Below are positions 8,668 through 17,249 of a stretch of 64,000 bases of DNA, piece after piece. Positions within the stretch are counted from its first letter, which is position 1; every line of letters starts with the position of its first letter. The notes beneath the pieces are model-generated. The model did no database searches and was not told the origin of the DNA. It saw nothing but the letters and a program-made list of their open reading frames with translations. This DNA is from Tenacibaculum sp. (lineage in GTDB: Bacteria > Bacteroidota > Bacteroidia > Flavobacteriales > Flavobacteriaceae), in NCBI GenBank assembly GCA_022448525.1, contig JAKVCX010000010.1, forward strand, positions 162,784 through 226,783. The letters are read 5' to 3'. Both the position numbers and the translations under genes were made by a program.

Positions 8668-8736
8668 AGGTAGGGAAAAATCAAACTAACTTGTTTTATA
8701 CATGTTAAACATTTTTTTGATTTAATTTTCACTCTC

Positions 8737-8770
8737 AAAAGAGAAGTAAACTTGCTCTTACTTCTCTTTT
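8737..8770 (+). terminator. Rho-independent terminator
   Basis: Arms AAAAGAGAAGTAA (8737-8749) and TTACTTCTCTTTT (8758-8770) form a 13-bp stem followed by further T residues. It lies after mce and before ftsX. Confidence 0.8.
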
Positions 8771-8834
8771 TTCATTTTCAATAATGACCAGTTTCTGCCA
8801 ATAATTTGTAAATTGCCAAACAAAACTCGAGTAA

Positions 8835-9713
8835 ATGACGAATTCTTATGATTCTTTTCAGAAAAGACGATTACGTTCATCGTATGCTTCGGTTATTATA
8901 AGTATTGCTATCGTATTATTTATGATTGGAATTTTAGGTTTGATTTTATTAAAATCGACCAAAGTTGCCAACCATTTTAAAGAAGAAGTTGTCATGTCTT
9001 TGTTTTTAAAAGACGAAGTAACCAAAGAACAAATTAATGGCTTTAGAGAATCTCTTTTAAAAGAATCTTTTACAAAGGAACTCTACTTCATTTCTAAAGA
9101 AGAAGCAGCAAAAACTTACAGTAAAGATTTAGGTGAAGATTTCTTAGAATTTTTAGGAAGCAATCCTTTAAAAAATGGAATTGACTTGCATTTAAATGCT
9201 GACTATGTTACGCCAGAACAGATGCAGGAACTTCAGCAGAAATTTTTAAAAAACGCATATATTATTGATGTTTCCTATGACAAACCGCTAGTTGAACAGC
9301 TTACCAAAAACATTCAAAGAATGAGCTTTTGGCTGTTAATACTTAGTGGATTTTTTGTTGTGGTATCTATCATTTTAATTAATAGCTCAATTCGATTATC
9401 TATTTATTCAAAACGTTTTAATATTAAAACCATGCAAATGGTTGGTGCCACTAAAAACTTTATACGTAAACCATTTATTTGGCAAAGTATAAAACTTGGG
9501 TTGGTGGGAGCTGTAATTGCTTTGATATGTTTAACTTTTGTTATTTATTACATCGATAAATACATCCCTGAATTAGAATTAACCAAAGACTATTTATCTT
9601 TAGTATATTTGGCAACAGGAATTGTAGTAAGTTCATTTATTATTACTTGGGTAAGCACATTTTTTGCAACACAAAGATTCTTGAACTTACAAACCAACGA
9701 ATTATATTATTAG
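8835..9713 (+). CDS. ftsX: Cell division protein FtsX
   Basis: A 292-residue inner-membrane protein with an N-terminal cytoplasmic tail, a first membrane helix at about 22-45, a periplasmic domain (46-165) and three C-terminal helices, matching FtsX. The motif IKTMQMVGATKNFIRKPF before the third membrane helix is family-typical. FtsX works with the ATPase FtsE to control peptidoglycan hydrolases at the septum; ftsE is not adjacent. It leads a tight operon with DUF3098, uppP and truB, with gaps of 2-3 nt, a gene order common in Flavobacteriaceae. Confidence 0.93.
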   Translation: MTNSYDSFQKRRLRSSYASVIISIAIVLFMIGILGLILLKSTKVANHFKEEVVMSLFLKDEVTKEQINGFRESLLKESFTKELYFISKEEAAKTYSKDLGEDFLEFLGSNPLKNGIDLHLNADYVTPEQMQELQQKFLKNAYIIDVSYDKPLVEQLTKNIQRMSFWLLILSGFFVVVSIILINSSIRLSIYSKRFNIKTMQMVGATKNFIRKPFIWQSIKLGLVGAVIALICLTFVIYYIDKYIPELELTKDYLSLVYLATGIVVSSFIITWVSTFFATQRFLNLQTNELYY

Positions 9714-9716
9714 ACT

Positions 9717-9962
9717 ATGAGTAAAAATAAAAATTCACAGCAACCAGAATTTTTATTCGGTAAAAGAAACTACATGTTAATGCTTATTGGATTAGCTGTT
9801 ATCGCTTTAGGATTTATCTTAATGGCAGGTGGCGGAAGTGATGATCCAAATGTATTTAATCCTGAAATTTATAGTTGGAGAAGAATTCGTTTGGCTCCTA
9901 CACTAGTTATTATCGGACTAGGAATTGAAATCTACGCAATTTTAGCGAACCCTAAAAAATAA
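9717..9962 (+). CDS. DUF3098 membrane protein
   Basis: An 81-residue protein with two membrane helices (about 19-40 and 58-76), separated by the family motif GGGSDDPNVFNPEIYSWRR. This is the DUF3098 pattern, regularly found between ftsX and uppP in Bacteroidota. Its function is unknown; the position suggests a role in envelope growth. Confidence 0.88.
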   Translation: MSKNKNSQQPEFLFGKRNYMLMLIGLAVIALGFILMAGGGSDDPNVFNPEIYSWRRIRLAPTLVIIGLGIEIYAILANPKK

Positions 9963-9964
9963 GC

Positions 9965-10759
9965 ATGGACATTATTGAGGCTATTATCCTTGGAATTATT
10001 CAAGGATTAACTGAGTTTTTACCTGTATCATCAAGTGGGCATTTAGAATTAGTTAAAGCAATTTTAGGAGATACTTCTGTTCCTGAAGAAAGTATGACAT
10101 TAACCGTTGTACTGCATTTTGCTACGGCTTTAAGTACCGTTGTAATTTTTAGACAAGAAGTTGGTGAAATTTTAAAAGGTTTATTTCAATTTAAATGGAA
10201 TGAACAAACGAAGTTTTCAGCCAAAATTGTACTTTCAATGATTCCGGCTGTAATAATAGGATTGTTATTCGAAGATCAATTAAAATCATTATTCGATGGC
10301 AACGTTTTATTTGTTGGTTTAATGCTTTTAATTACCGCTATATTACTTTTATTAGCCGATAAAGCTAAGAACACAAATAAAGACGTTTCTTTTACAAACT
10401 CAGTAATAATCGGTATTTCACAAGCCATTGCCATGTTACCTGGAATTTCACGTTCAGGAGCTACAATATCTACTTCTGTTTTACTTGGAATTGATAGAAC
10501 CAAAGCAGCCAAGTTTTCATTTTTAATGGTTGTTCCCTTAATTTTTGGAAAGATTGCTAAAGATATTTTAGGAGGAGATATTAATTTTCAATCTTCAGAA
10601 ATCATTCCTATGTCTGCAGGTTTTATAGCTGCTTTTGTAGCAGGATTATTAGCTTGTCAATGGATGATTGCTTTGGTAAAAAGAAGTAAGCTTTCTTACT
10701 TTTCAATTTATTGTGCCATCGTTGGTGTAATTGCAATTGTTTACTCTATATTAAATTAA
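9965..10759 (+). CDS. uppP: Undecaprenyl-diphosphate phosphatase
   Basis: A 264-residue polytopic membrane enzyme that dephosphorylates undecaprenyl diphosphate and so recycles the peptidoglycan lipid carrier. The first BacA/UppP signature is GLTEFLPVSSSGHLELV near residue 15-30 (catalytic Glu and His), and the second is LPGISRSGATIS near 158-170. About seven membrane helices are apparent. The start lies 2 nt after the DUF3098 stop and truB follows 3 nt later. Confidence 0.95.
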   Translation: MDIIEAIILGIIQGLTEFLPVSSSGHLELVKAILGDTSVPEESMTLTVVLHFATALSTVVIFRQEVGEILKGLFQFKWNEQTKFSAKIVLSMIPAVIIGLLFEDQLKSLFDGNVLFVGLMLLITAILLLLADKAKNTNKDVSFTNSVIIGISQAIAMLPGISRSGATISTSVLLGIDRTKAAKFSFLMVVPLIFGKIAKDILGGDINFQSSEIIPMSAGFIAAFVAGLLACQWMIALVKRSKLSYFSIYCAIVGVIAIVYSILN

Positions 10760-10762
10760 ATT

Positions 10763-11455
10763 ATGAATACGGTTGAAGATTTTAAAAACGGTAAGATTTT
10801 ACTTATCGACAAACCTCTTGAATGGACTTCTTTTCAAGTTGTAAATAAACTTCGTTGGCATATTCGTAAGCAATTTGATATTAAAAAAATTAAAGTTGGT
10901 CACGCAGGAACATTAGATCCACTTGCTACTGGATTATTAATCATTTGTACTGGTAAACAAACTAAAAGTATAGAAACCTATCAAGGTCAGATTAAAGAAT
11001 ATACAGGAACCATTGTTATTGGATCAACAACTCCTAGTTATGATTTAGAAACCGAAATCAATGAAACTTTTCCAACTGATCACATTACTGACGAGTTAAT
11101 TCATAAAACCACAGAACAATTCATAGGGAAAATTCAACAAAAACCACCTATTTTCTCAGCTATTAAGAAAGATGGAAAACGACTGTACGAGTTAGCCAGA
11201 CAGGGAAAGACTACAGAAATTAAATCTCGTGAAATTGAAATTCGAGAATTTGAAATCACAAATATTGATTTTCCAAATGTAGAATTTAGAGTTGTTTGTA
11301 GTAAAGGAACTTATATTAGGTCTTTAGCAAATGATTTTGGAGCTGCCTTAAATTCAGGTGGACATTTATCTGTATTACGCCGTACTAAAATAGGTGATTT
11401 TTCAGTAGCAAATGCTCAAAGTATTGATGGTTTTGTTGAGGAGCTAAAATCATAG
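10763..11455 (+). CDS. truB: tRNA pseudouridine-55 synthase
   Basis: A 230-residue TruB enzyme that makes pseudouridine 55 in the T-loop of tRNAs. The catalytic motif KVGHAGTLDPLATGLL contains the nucleophilic Asp. Other family blocks are present: IDKPLEWTSFQVVNKLR at the N-terminus, QKPPIFSAIKKDGKRLYELAR, and CSKGTYIRSLANDFG. It lacks the C-terminal PUA domain, as is normal for short bacterial TruB proteins. Last gene of the ftsX operon; its 3' end overlaps the convergent gene 11450-11731 by a few bases. Confidence 0.96.
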   Translation: MNTVEDFKNGKILLIDKPLEWTSFQVVNKLRWHIRKQFDIKKIKVGHAGTLDPLATGLLIICTGKQTKSIETYQGQIKEYTGTIVIGSTTPSYDLETEINETFPTDHITDELIHKTTEQFIGKIQQKPPIFSAIKKDGKRLYELARQGKTTEIKSREIEIREFEITNIDFPNVEFRVVCSKGTYIRSLANDFGAALNSGGHLSVLRRTKIGDFSVANAQSIDGFVEELKS

Positions 11456-11731
11456 TGGAATTAATTCTAACATCCAGCCGAAGACTAAATAAGTAGAAAT
11501 AAGGAAACATATAATCAATAAAACTATTGATAATATTTTAGACCTGTACCTTTCCTTTCTCGCTTTCCTTTGAATTTCTTCTTTTATCTGATTTAATTTA
11601 TCATTAGAAATTTCGTCAAATTTTAATTTCCCATCAGACTCCTTCAATTTACTGTTTAGAAAGCTTCTTTTTCTTAGTATTTTCTTATTATTTGAAACAA
11701 CTGTTTGTATACTACTTCCATATCCTCCCAT
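11450..11731 (-). CDS. Small membrane-anchored protein of unknown function
   Basis: I start this gene at the ATG at 11731 (93 residues, MGGYGSSIQTVVSNNKK). An in-frame ATG at 11803 would add 24 residues but would leave only 22 nt to the divergent gene at 11826, too little for two promoters. The protein has a basic, charged N-terminal part and a single C-terminal membrane helix (SIVLLIICFLISTYLVFGWML). No domain is recognised. Its end overlaps the truB stop region on the opposite strand. Confidence 0.55.
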   Translation of the reverse strand: MGGYGSSIQTVVSNNKKILRKRSFLNSKLKESDGKLKFDEISNDKLNQIKEEIQRKARKERYRSKILSIVLLIICFLISTYLVFGWMLELIPL

Positions 11732-11825
11732 AACTTTTTTAATTATAGGACGTAAAACTTCTTTTTTGTTACAAACTTCAACTTGGAACAATTGTTGTTT
11801 CAAAGAAGAAAACTTAAAAAATTAC

Positions 11826-12359
11826 ATGAAAAAACTACTACTTATTTTCGCATTAACAGTCAGTTCATATACTCAAGCACAGGTAAAAGAAAAACAACCA
11901 TTTTTTATTGGAAACATAGGAACAACATTTGGCATCAATCAACAATATCGTTTTGGAGAAGATGGAAATGGACCTTTTATAACTCCAAAATCTATTTTAT
12001 TAAGAGCTGAAGTTGGATATCAAATTGATAAAAGATGGTCTGGTAGTGTGAGTATCGGATACGATCATCATTTTACTTATAGTATTAATTCGATTCCTCA
12101 GTTTGCTACTATCCGTTACAATTTTATCAATAAAAGTAGTTCCGCCTATTTTATTGATGCTAGTTATGGAAGAATGTGGAGACCTTCAAACAACTTTAGT
12201 AATGGTAATTATTACAAACTAGGGCTTGGAATTATGAGTTTTAGTTCTAGTAGTTGGAATGGATTAATTAGAATTGATTATCACCGAAAGAAAATTGCAG
12301 AATTTGAGAATGGAAATCTAGATAGTATTTCATTAGGTATCGGTTTTTCTTTCTTTTAA
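11826..12359 (+). CDS. Secreted protein, likely small outer-membrane beta-barrel
   Basis: A 177-residue protein from the ATG at 11826, which gives a clean signal peptide (MKKLLLIFALTVSSYTQAQ); the earlier in-frame start at 11766 would bury it. The mature part alternates polar and aromatic residues (WSGSVSIGYDHHFTYS, YYKLGLGIMSFSSSSW) and ends in SLGIGFSFF with a terminal Phe, both typical of outer-membrane barrels. No family assignment is made. A bidirectional terminator follows. Confidence 0.65.
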   Translation: MKKLLLIFALTVSSYTQAQVKEKQPFFIGNIGTTFGINQQYRFGEDGNGPFITPKSILLRAEVGYQIDKRWSGSVSIGYDHHFTYSINSIPQFATIRYNFINKSSSAYFIDASYGRMWRPSNNFSNGNYYKLGLGIMSFSSSSWNGLIRIDYHRKKIAEFENGNLDSISLGIGFSFF

Positions 12360-12366
12360 GTATAAA

Positions 12367-12396
12367 AAAAGGTGTGTTTTATCAAACACACCTTTT
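12367..12396. terminator. Bidirectional terminator between convergent genes
   Basis: Arms AAAAGGTGTGTTT (12367-12379) and AAACACACCTTTT (12384-12396) form a perfect 13-bp stem with a 4-nt loop and A/T runs on both sides. It serves the plus gene ending at 12359 and the minus gene ending at 12417. Confidence 0.85.
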
Positions 12397-12416
12397 CATA
12401 TCAATAATATAATTTG

Positions 12417-14228
12417 TTACTTCTTAACGAATCTTAATGGTTGATATCCATTAATTCGGAGAATATAAATTCCTTTAGAAAGTTTTTCTATTTTAATTTC
12501 CTCTGAAGAAATTTTAGACGATTGTACTTCCTGACCAACCACCGAATAAATTTTATAGTCCAAATTAATTAATTCAGATGGTAAAATTATTCTTTCAGAA
12601 GCTGGGTTCGGATAAGCTTTCAATATTTTTTGATCAATATCATTCACACTTAACATACCTGAATTAAATGCTACAACTGGTGATAAAACTATCTGAGTAT
12701 TATTTTTATTGACTGTTGTTTTACCAACAACTTTCGTAGCCGTTTGTGTAATTTCCATTTCAACCTGATAATTCCCAGATTTTGTAGGCGTAAAAGTTGC
12801 TTGAGTTGCTCCGGTTATCCTTTCATTAGTATCAACATCAATCCATTGATATGAGTTTGCAGTTTTAAAAGAAGCTTCTAAAGTTTCAGAAACCTGGCTT
12901 ACTGAATTATCAATATCGATTTTATCAATAACCACAGGAACCGACTCAGAAACGCATCCATTAGCATCTTTTACAGTAATTGAATAAGTTCCTTCGGATA
13001 AATCTCTAAAACTATTTGAATCCTTATACTCAGTTCCATTTATACTATATTGATATCCGGTAAATCCACCAGTTGCATCAATCTCAATTTTACCACTCGC
13101 AACATTTCCTGAAGAAACGATATTTATGGCATTAACGCTTAAAGGAGTCGCTTCAGCTTTTTCCACAGTTATGGCACTTAAAAATGGCCAGTAGACGTCA
13201 CCTCCAGTTGTAAATCTAGCTTCTATAGTATTTTGATTATTCGCTACGATTGAGTTGTCCGTATTAAAAACTTCAAATAAATCAACATCGAAACCAAGAG
13301 TATTTGTACTTGCAGGAACTCTAGTAGTCACATGATCATTAAATTGTGATATAGTACCATTGAATAAATTATTTTCCGCATTAATTCCGTTTGAAATATT
13401 CGAATAAACACCGTTCGTATCTTTAATTTGAAAACGATCTCCTGAAATTGATAGATCTCCATCCAACGCAGCTACTAATGCTTTCACTTTTACATTACCC
13501 GTAAGAATTGCATTTACACCAGAGAAAACGACATTTCCATCATTTGCTCCATCAATGGTAGAAAAACCATCAAATAAGGAAATATGTTTTTCAGTTTCAT
13601 TAGAGTTCTCATAAACAAGTACCAAAACCCAACCAGCAGCTCCTCCTAAGCCGTTGTTACTATCTTGACCAACCGTAGCTCTAATATTTGCTGCGTAATA
13701 ATCGCCATTTGGATCGGATAAAGAAGTTAACTCAGATGTTATGTCTTTATAACAAACATATGGTTTTTGAGTACTTATGCCGTTATCATAAATAATCTCA
13801 TCACTTGAAATATTTACATAATCTTGACCAGGTAATTTAAATTTAATGTTAGAGTAATTTCCTGATCGTGCTTCTTCTCCTTCCCAAGTTTCATAAGGAT
13901 AAATTGCAGACCAATACAATCCTGCAAAAACAACTTTAGAACAGCTAGGCAAATTTAAAGTTGCACTAGAGGAAGAAAATGTAGTATCATCATTATCAAC
14001 ATCAATATATTGCATATTAAGTTGTCCGTTGGCACCGTTTCCCGAATAAGCGTCATTTGATGTAAAATTAGTGTCTTCTCTATTTAAAATATTATTGGAT
14101 ATGACAGTAATATTACCTCTAACCGTAGTCTTCTCAGAAGATAATCGTTGTTTAAAAGCAACATCTTGCGCATTTAAACTAAATAATGACGTTGATAGAA
14201 TTAATAATGGGAGTATAGTTTTTTTCAT
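12417..14228 (-). CDS. T9SS-exported protein with SprB-like repeat and type A sorting domain
   Basis: A 603-residue secreted protein with signal peptide MKKTILPLLILSTSLFSLNAQ. Residues about 80-360 form a large beta-rich domain with VVFAGLYWSAIYPYETW and AAGWVLVLVYENS, resembling DUF3344-type regions of exported flavobacterial proteins. Around 370-440 is one SprB-like repeat (GGFTGYQYSINGTEYKD, LSEGTYSITVKDANGC), then an Ig-like segment. The last 75 residues are a type A T9SS sorting domain: LKAYPNPASERI, YSVVGQEV, LSKGIYILRI, ending in FVKK. It should be exported by T9SS and anchored or released at the surface. Ligand unknown. Confidence 0.85.
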   Translation of the reverse strand: MKKTILPLLILSTSLFSLNAQDVAFKQRLSSEKTTVRGNITVISNNILNREDTNFTSNDAYSGNGANGQLNMQYIDVDNDDTTFSSSSATLNLPSCSKVVFAGLYWSAIYPYETWEGEEARSGNYSNIKFKLPGQDYVNISSDEIIYDNGISTQKPYVCYKDITSELTSLSDPNGDYYAANIRATVGQDSNNGLGGAAGWVLVLVYENSNETEKHISLFDGFSTIDGANDGNVVFSGVNAILTGNVKVKALVAALDGDLSISGDRFQIKDTNGVYSNISNGINAENNLFNGTISQFNDHVTTRVPASTNTLGFDVDLFEVFNTDNSIVANNQNTIEARFTTGGDVYWPFLSAITVEKAEATPLSVNAINIVSSGNVASGKIEIDATGGFTGYQYSINGTEYKDSNSFRDLSEGTYSITVKDANGCVSESVPVVIDKIDIDNSVSQVSETLEASFKTANSYQWIDVDTNERITGATQATFTPTKSGNYQVEMEITQTATKVVGKTTVNKNNTQIVLSPVVAFNSGMLSVNDIDQKILKAYPNPASERIILPSELINLDYKIYSVVGQEVQSSKISSEEIKIEKLSKGIYILRINGYQPLRFVKK

Positions 14229-14329
14229 AAATAAAAATTTTCCTTAAAAGTAAAATTTTTAGCCTGAAATAAAGCGATATTCTCTCTCCTCTTTGTAAAG
14301 AAAATGTAAAGTATTTATTCTTCAACAAA

Positions 14330-14806
14330 TTATAAAAATCTGTTATACCAACTATCTGTAATTGGCACTTCCCAAAAGTGTTCTAAATCATATTTGGTTT
14401 GAACGAGATTGTCAAATACGATAGTCTTGGCATTTACAGATTTATTTTTAAGTAGTTTTTTAAACTCCTTGACATCTTTATATTGTACAAACTCTCCTTG
14501 CTTAAAGCAAACATTCATTTTATCAAGTAGCTCAACCTCGTATTCCATTTGTAATTTTAGAATAAAAGCGACTTGTTCATCTAAGTTTTGGTTAGTTAAT
14601 TTAACTTCGTCCTCAACGGCAAAAATTATAAATCTATCATACAAAACCTGACACCCAACATCTCCATCAAAAGATTGATTCCATGTATTTAGAAAAGAAG
14701 TTAACTTTTCTTTTAAAGGTTCAATTTCTTGTGGATAAAATTTTCGACTACATGGATAAATCCATACTTTGGCGTCTTCGGACAATTTTTCAAATTCTAC
14801 TACCAT
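14330..14806 (-). CDS. Conserved flavobacterial protein (often mislabelled 'ABC transporter ATPase')
   Basis: A 158-residue protein from the ATG at 14806 (MVVEFEKLSEDAKVWIYPCS). It carries the conserved opening AKVWIYPCSRKFYPQE and the motif WNQSFDGDVGCQVLYDRFIIFAVDE-like segment of a family widespread in Flavobacteriaceae. It has no Walker motifs, so the common 'ABC transporter ATPase' label does not fit. A perfect -7 box lies 4 nt before this ATG. A further start at 14827 falls upstream of that promoter and is rejected. Function unknown. Confidence 0.75.
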   Translation of the reverse strand: MVVEFEKLSEDAKVWIYPCSRKFYPQEIEPLKEKLTSFLNTWNQSFDGDVGCQVLYDRFIIFAVEDEVKLTNQNLDEQVAFILKLQMEYEVELLDKMNVCFKQGEFVQYKDVKEFKKLLKNKSVNAKTIVFDNLVQTKYDLEHFWEVPITDSWYNRFL

Positions 14807-14810
14807 TTGG

Positions 14811-14818
14811 CAAATATA
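14811..14818 (-). promoter_or_regulatory. Promoter -7 box directly before the 14806 start
   Basis: Minus-strand TATATTTG, exact consensus, four bases before the ATG at 14806. It has the same spacing as the rbfA box and again predicts a leaderless or nearly leaderless transcript. Confidence 0.55.
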
Positions 14819-14827
14819 GATAAACAA

Positions 14828-14858
14828 AAAACCACCTAGTTAAGAACTAAATGGTTTT
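14828..14858 (-). terminator. Terminator after the thioredoxin-like gene
   Basis: AAAACCACCTAGTT (14828-14841) pairs with AACTAAATGGTTTT (14845-14858) with two mismatched or wobble positions. On the minus strand the stem is followed by six T residues. Confidence 0.6.
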
Positions 14859-14881
14859 TATAAAATAACCTTTATTTAACT

Positions 14882-15493
14882 TTAGTTAGATAATAAAGAA
14901 ATGATGTCCTCTTGAACATTCACACCTTTATCTTTATTATACCATCTTTGAAGATCTTCTTTTACTTTTGCATCTACTACTCCATTTTCTTCTTTATAAT
15001 CAGCAATCATTTTTGTAGCTACCGAAGGTCTTGGTCCCCAAGTAAACAAAACATTTTTATCTTCATCTAAGGCTATCAACTTTGGTATTGATCTTCCTCC
15101 ATTTGTTAAAAACTCATCCATCAGCTCCAAATTATCATCCCTTAACACCAACTTCAGATCTACTTTTTCACTTTCATCTGCCATCTTACTCAATACAGGT
15201 AAATTTTGAGCAGCATCTCCACACCAACCTTCTGTTAAAACCAACCAAGTTTGAGGTTTTTCAATACTTTTAACAAACTCGATAGTATCTTCTGTTAGTT
15301 TAGATGTTTTATCCAAACGTTTCATTCTTCTATCATTCAATAAACTGTAATTGTATAAAGCTTCTGATTGATTTGGACCTGTAGATTTATTCTCCTTTAA
15401 TAAACCACTAACTAACTCTCTATATTGTTCGTAAGAAATTCCGCTTTCTAAACTATTTTCAATTACTTCTTTCATATCTATCTTATGTTTCAC
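14882..15493 (-). CDS. Thioredoxin-like family protein without a CxxC motif
   Basis: A 203-residue cytoplasmic protein of the thioredoxin_9 type. A helical N-terminal third (YEQYRELVSGLLKE) precedes a thioredoxin-fold segment at about 95-175. The active-site region reads LTEGWCGDAAQNLPVL, so only one Cys is present where thioredoxins have CxxC, and disulfide exchange by the usual mechanism is not expected. GGRSIPKLIALD supplies the cis-Pro loop. This single-Cys form is usual in the flavobacterial family. The start at 15493 is used; a second in-frame ATG at 15475 is possible. Confidence 0.8.
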   Translation of the reverse strand: MKHKIDMKEVIENSLESGISYEQYRELVSGLLKENKSTGPNQSEALYNYSLLNDRRMKRLDKTSKLTEDTIEFVKSIEKPQTWLVLTEGWCGDAAQNLPVLSKMADESEKVDLKLVLRDDNLELMDEFLTNGGRSIPKLIALDEDKNVLFTWGPRPSVATKMIADYKEENGVVDAKVKEDLQRWYNKDKGVNVQEDIISLLSN

Positions 15494-15535
15494 AGCTTTT
15501 AAGACGTAATAAAATATAGAAACTTACAACGTAAA

Positions 15536-16492
15536 TTACATACTCATCATACTAGATTGAATATTCTTTAGCATCTCTTTAGTCATTGATTCCAAATCAA
15601 ACTCATGAGACCAATTCCAATCTGTTCTTGCTTTAGAATCGTCAATTATTTGTGGCCAGCTATTCGCTATATCTTGACGGAAATCGGGTGCATAAGTAAT
15701 TTCAAACTCACTTATGTGCTTTTTTATTTCAGAAGTAATTTGCTCTGGAGTAAAGCTAATTGCAGCTAAATTATATGAAGTTCTTACTTTAATATCACTA
15801 GGATTAGCCTCCATAATTTGTATTGTAGCATCAATTGCATCTTTCATATACATCATTGGAAGCTGAGTGTCTTTACCTAGAAAACATTCGTACTTTCCGT
15901 CTTCAATCGCTTTAAAATAGATATCTACAGCATAATCGGTAGTTCCTCCTCCAGGTTTTGTTTTCCAACTAATAATACCTGGATAACGTAAACTTCTAAC
16001 ATCTACTCCAAACTTTTCATGATAATAATTACACCAATGTTCACCAGCCAATTTACTCATCCCGTAAACCGTAGTCGGATTCATAATAGTATCTTGAGGT
16101 GTATTTATTTTCGGCGAAGCTGGTCCAAAAACAGCAATTGAACTTGGCCAATAAATAGTTTGAATATGCTTTTCTCTTGCTAATTCTAGAATAATCAACA
16201 ATGAATTCATATTCAACTCCCAAGCTTTCTGAGGATATTTCTCAGCAGTTGCAGATAACATAGCAGCCATTAAATAAACCTGAGTAATTTCATATTTCTT
16301 TATAACGGCTAGAATTGTATCTCTATCAGTTGCATCTATTATTTCAAAAGGACCTTCTTTTACAAATGAATCTTCTCCATATCGAATATCAGAAGCGATT
16401 ACATTTTCATTACCGTGAATTAATCTCAAGCTTTGAGTCAATTCTGTTCCAATTTGCCCACATGCTCCTAGTATTAAAATAGTTTCTGCCAT
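15536..16492 (-). CDS. tdh: L-threonine 3-dehydrogenase, NAD-dependent epimerase-fold type
   Basis: A 318-residue extended short-chain dehydrogenase starting at 16492 (MAETILILGACGQIGTEL). An in-frame start at 16522 is rejected because it lies within the probable promoter. The Rossmann motif GACGQIG is near residue 9-15, and the catalytic YGMSK follows SSIAVFGPASPK. The segment RYPGIISWKTKPGGGTTDYAVDIYF is characteristic of the epimerase-type threonine dehydrogenase described from psychrophilic flavobacteria, which oxidises L-threonine to 2-amino-3-ketobutyrate. The partner ligase is not in the window. Confidence 0.88.
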   Translation of the reverse strand: MAETILILGACGQIGTELTQSLRLIHGNENVIASDIRYGEDSFVKEGPFEIIDATDRDTILAVIKKYEITQVYLMAAMLSATAEKYPQKAWELNMNSLLIILELAREKHIQTIYWPSSIAVFGPASPKINTPQDTIMNPTTVYGMSKLAGEHWCNYYHEKFGVDVRSLRYPGIISWKTKPGGGTTDYAVDIYFKAIEDGKYECFLGKDTQLPMMYMKDAIDATIQIMEANPSDIKVRTSYNLAAISFTPEQITSEIKKHISEFEITYAPDFRQDIANSWPQIIDDSKARTDWNWSHEFDLESMTKEMLKNIQSSMMSM

Positions 16493-16519
16493 TTGTAAAT
16501 ATATATTTTCAGACTGTTG

Positions 16520-16527
16520 CAAAGTTA
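16520..16527 (-). promoter_or_regulatory. Promoter -7 box for tdh
   Basis: Minus-strand TAACTTTG matches TAnnTTTG and lies 27 nt before the ATG at 16492. This supports 16492 as the start. Confidence 0.5.
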
Positions 16528-16646
16528 ATAATTTTAGGATTTCGCAAAATTGTTTTGTTATTTTTTAACTATTAATAAAATTAAACTTCAACTTACTGAT
16601 TTTTAACCTTTAACTTTATGTTTAGGAACTAAGTAATGAAAAGATG

Positions 16647-16654
16647 TATTTTTG
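16647..16654 (+). promoter_or_regulatory. Promoter -7 box for the 16674 lipoprotein gene
   Basis: TATTTTTG matches the consensus exactly and lies 19 nt before the ATG. No clear -33 element was found at the expected spacing. Confidence 0.5.
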
Positions 16655-16673
16655 TTTCGTATTTTAATGATTT

Positions 16674-17201
16674 ATGATTCGACAAATATTCATCTTATTA
16701 CTTAGTGTAACTGTATTAATCAGTTGTAAAAAAACTATTCAAAATACTGAAACTGTTCCCAAAAAGACTGGAATGCAAATTCCTGTTAAAAGAAGAGGTA
16801 TTGATACCTTATCAAATTTGGCTCAAAAAAGAGTTCAAGACTGGCAACAATATGATAATTTAATTAATTACTTGAATCAATTTAATAATACTAGTCCAAA
16901 TGAAGCCTTAGATATGGCTACCGAACTAAACGGTTTCATAAGAACTTTAAAAGACAGTCTGAAAATTGAGGACTTAAAAACCAACTCTTTAAATGCGCGT
17001 TACAATGTTTTAAGGAACGAAGCTTTACGTTTAAAGGATATGACACTTATACCAGCCATTCAACCTAACGAAGTAAACGAACAAGTAGATAAGATAATAA
17101 TGGTATTTAATAGTTATACTCAAAAGGTTAATACTATTTACAATAAAAAGAAATTTGATGAAGAAATTGATTTGGATGCTATTTTCCAAAAAGATTTTTA
17201 G
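16674..17201 (+). CDS. Lipoprotein of unknown function
   Basis: A 175-residue lipoprotein: signal MIRQIFILLLSVTVLISC with the lipobox Cys at residue 18. The mature part is helical and polar (LAQKRVQDWQQYDNLINYL, NALRLKD-like and YTQKVNTIYNKKKFDEEIDLDAIF segments) and suggests a helical bundle. No known domain. It has its own promoter box and is followed by a decayed gene. Confidence 0.72.
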   Translation: MIRQIFILLLSVTVLISCKKTIQNTETVPKKTGMQIPVKRRGIDTLSNLAQKRVQDWQQYDNLINYLNQFNNTSPNEALDMATELNGFIRTLKDSLKIEDLKTNSLNARYNVLRNEALRLKDMTLIPAIQPNEVNEQVDKIIMVFNSYTQKVNTIYNKKKFDEEIDLDAIFQKDF

Positions 17202-17249
17202 TTTAGTTTTCTTTACTTTCTCTTAAAAATGTTAGAATTTCACCAAAGT

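Noticed and set aside
14330..14806. ABC transporter ATPase label for this protein
   Set aside because: No Walker A, Walker B or signature motif is present.
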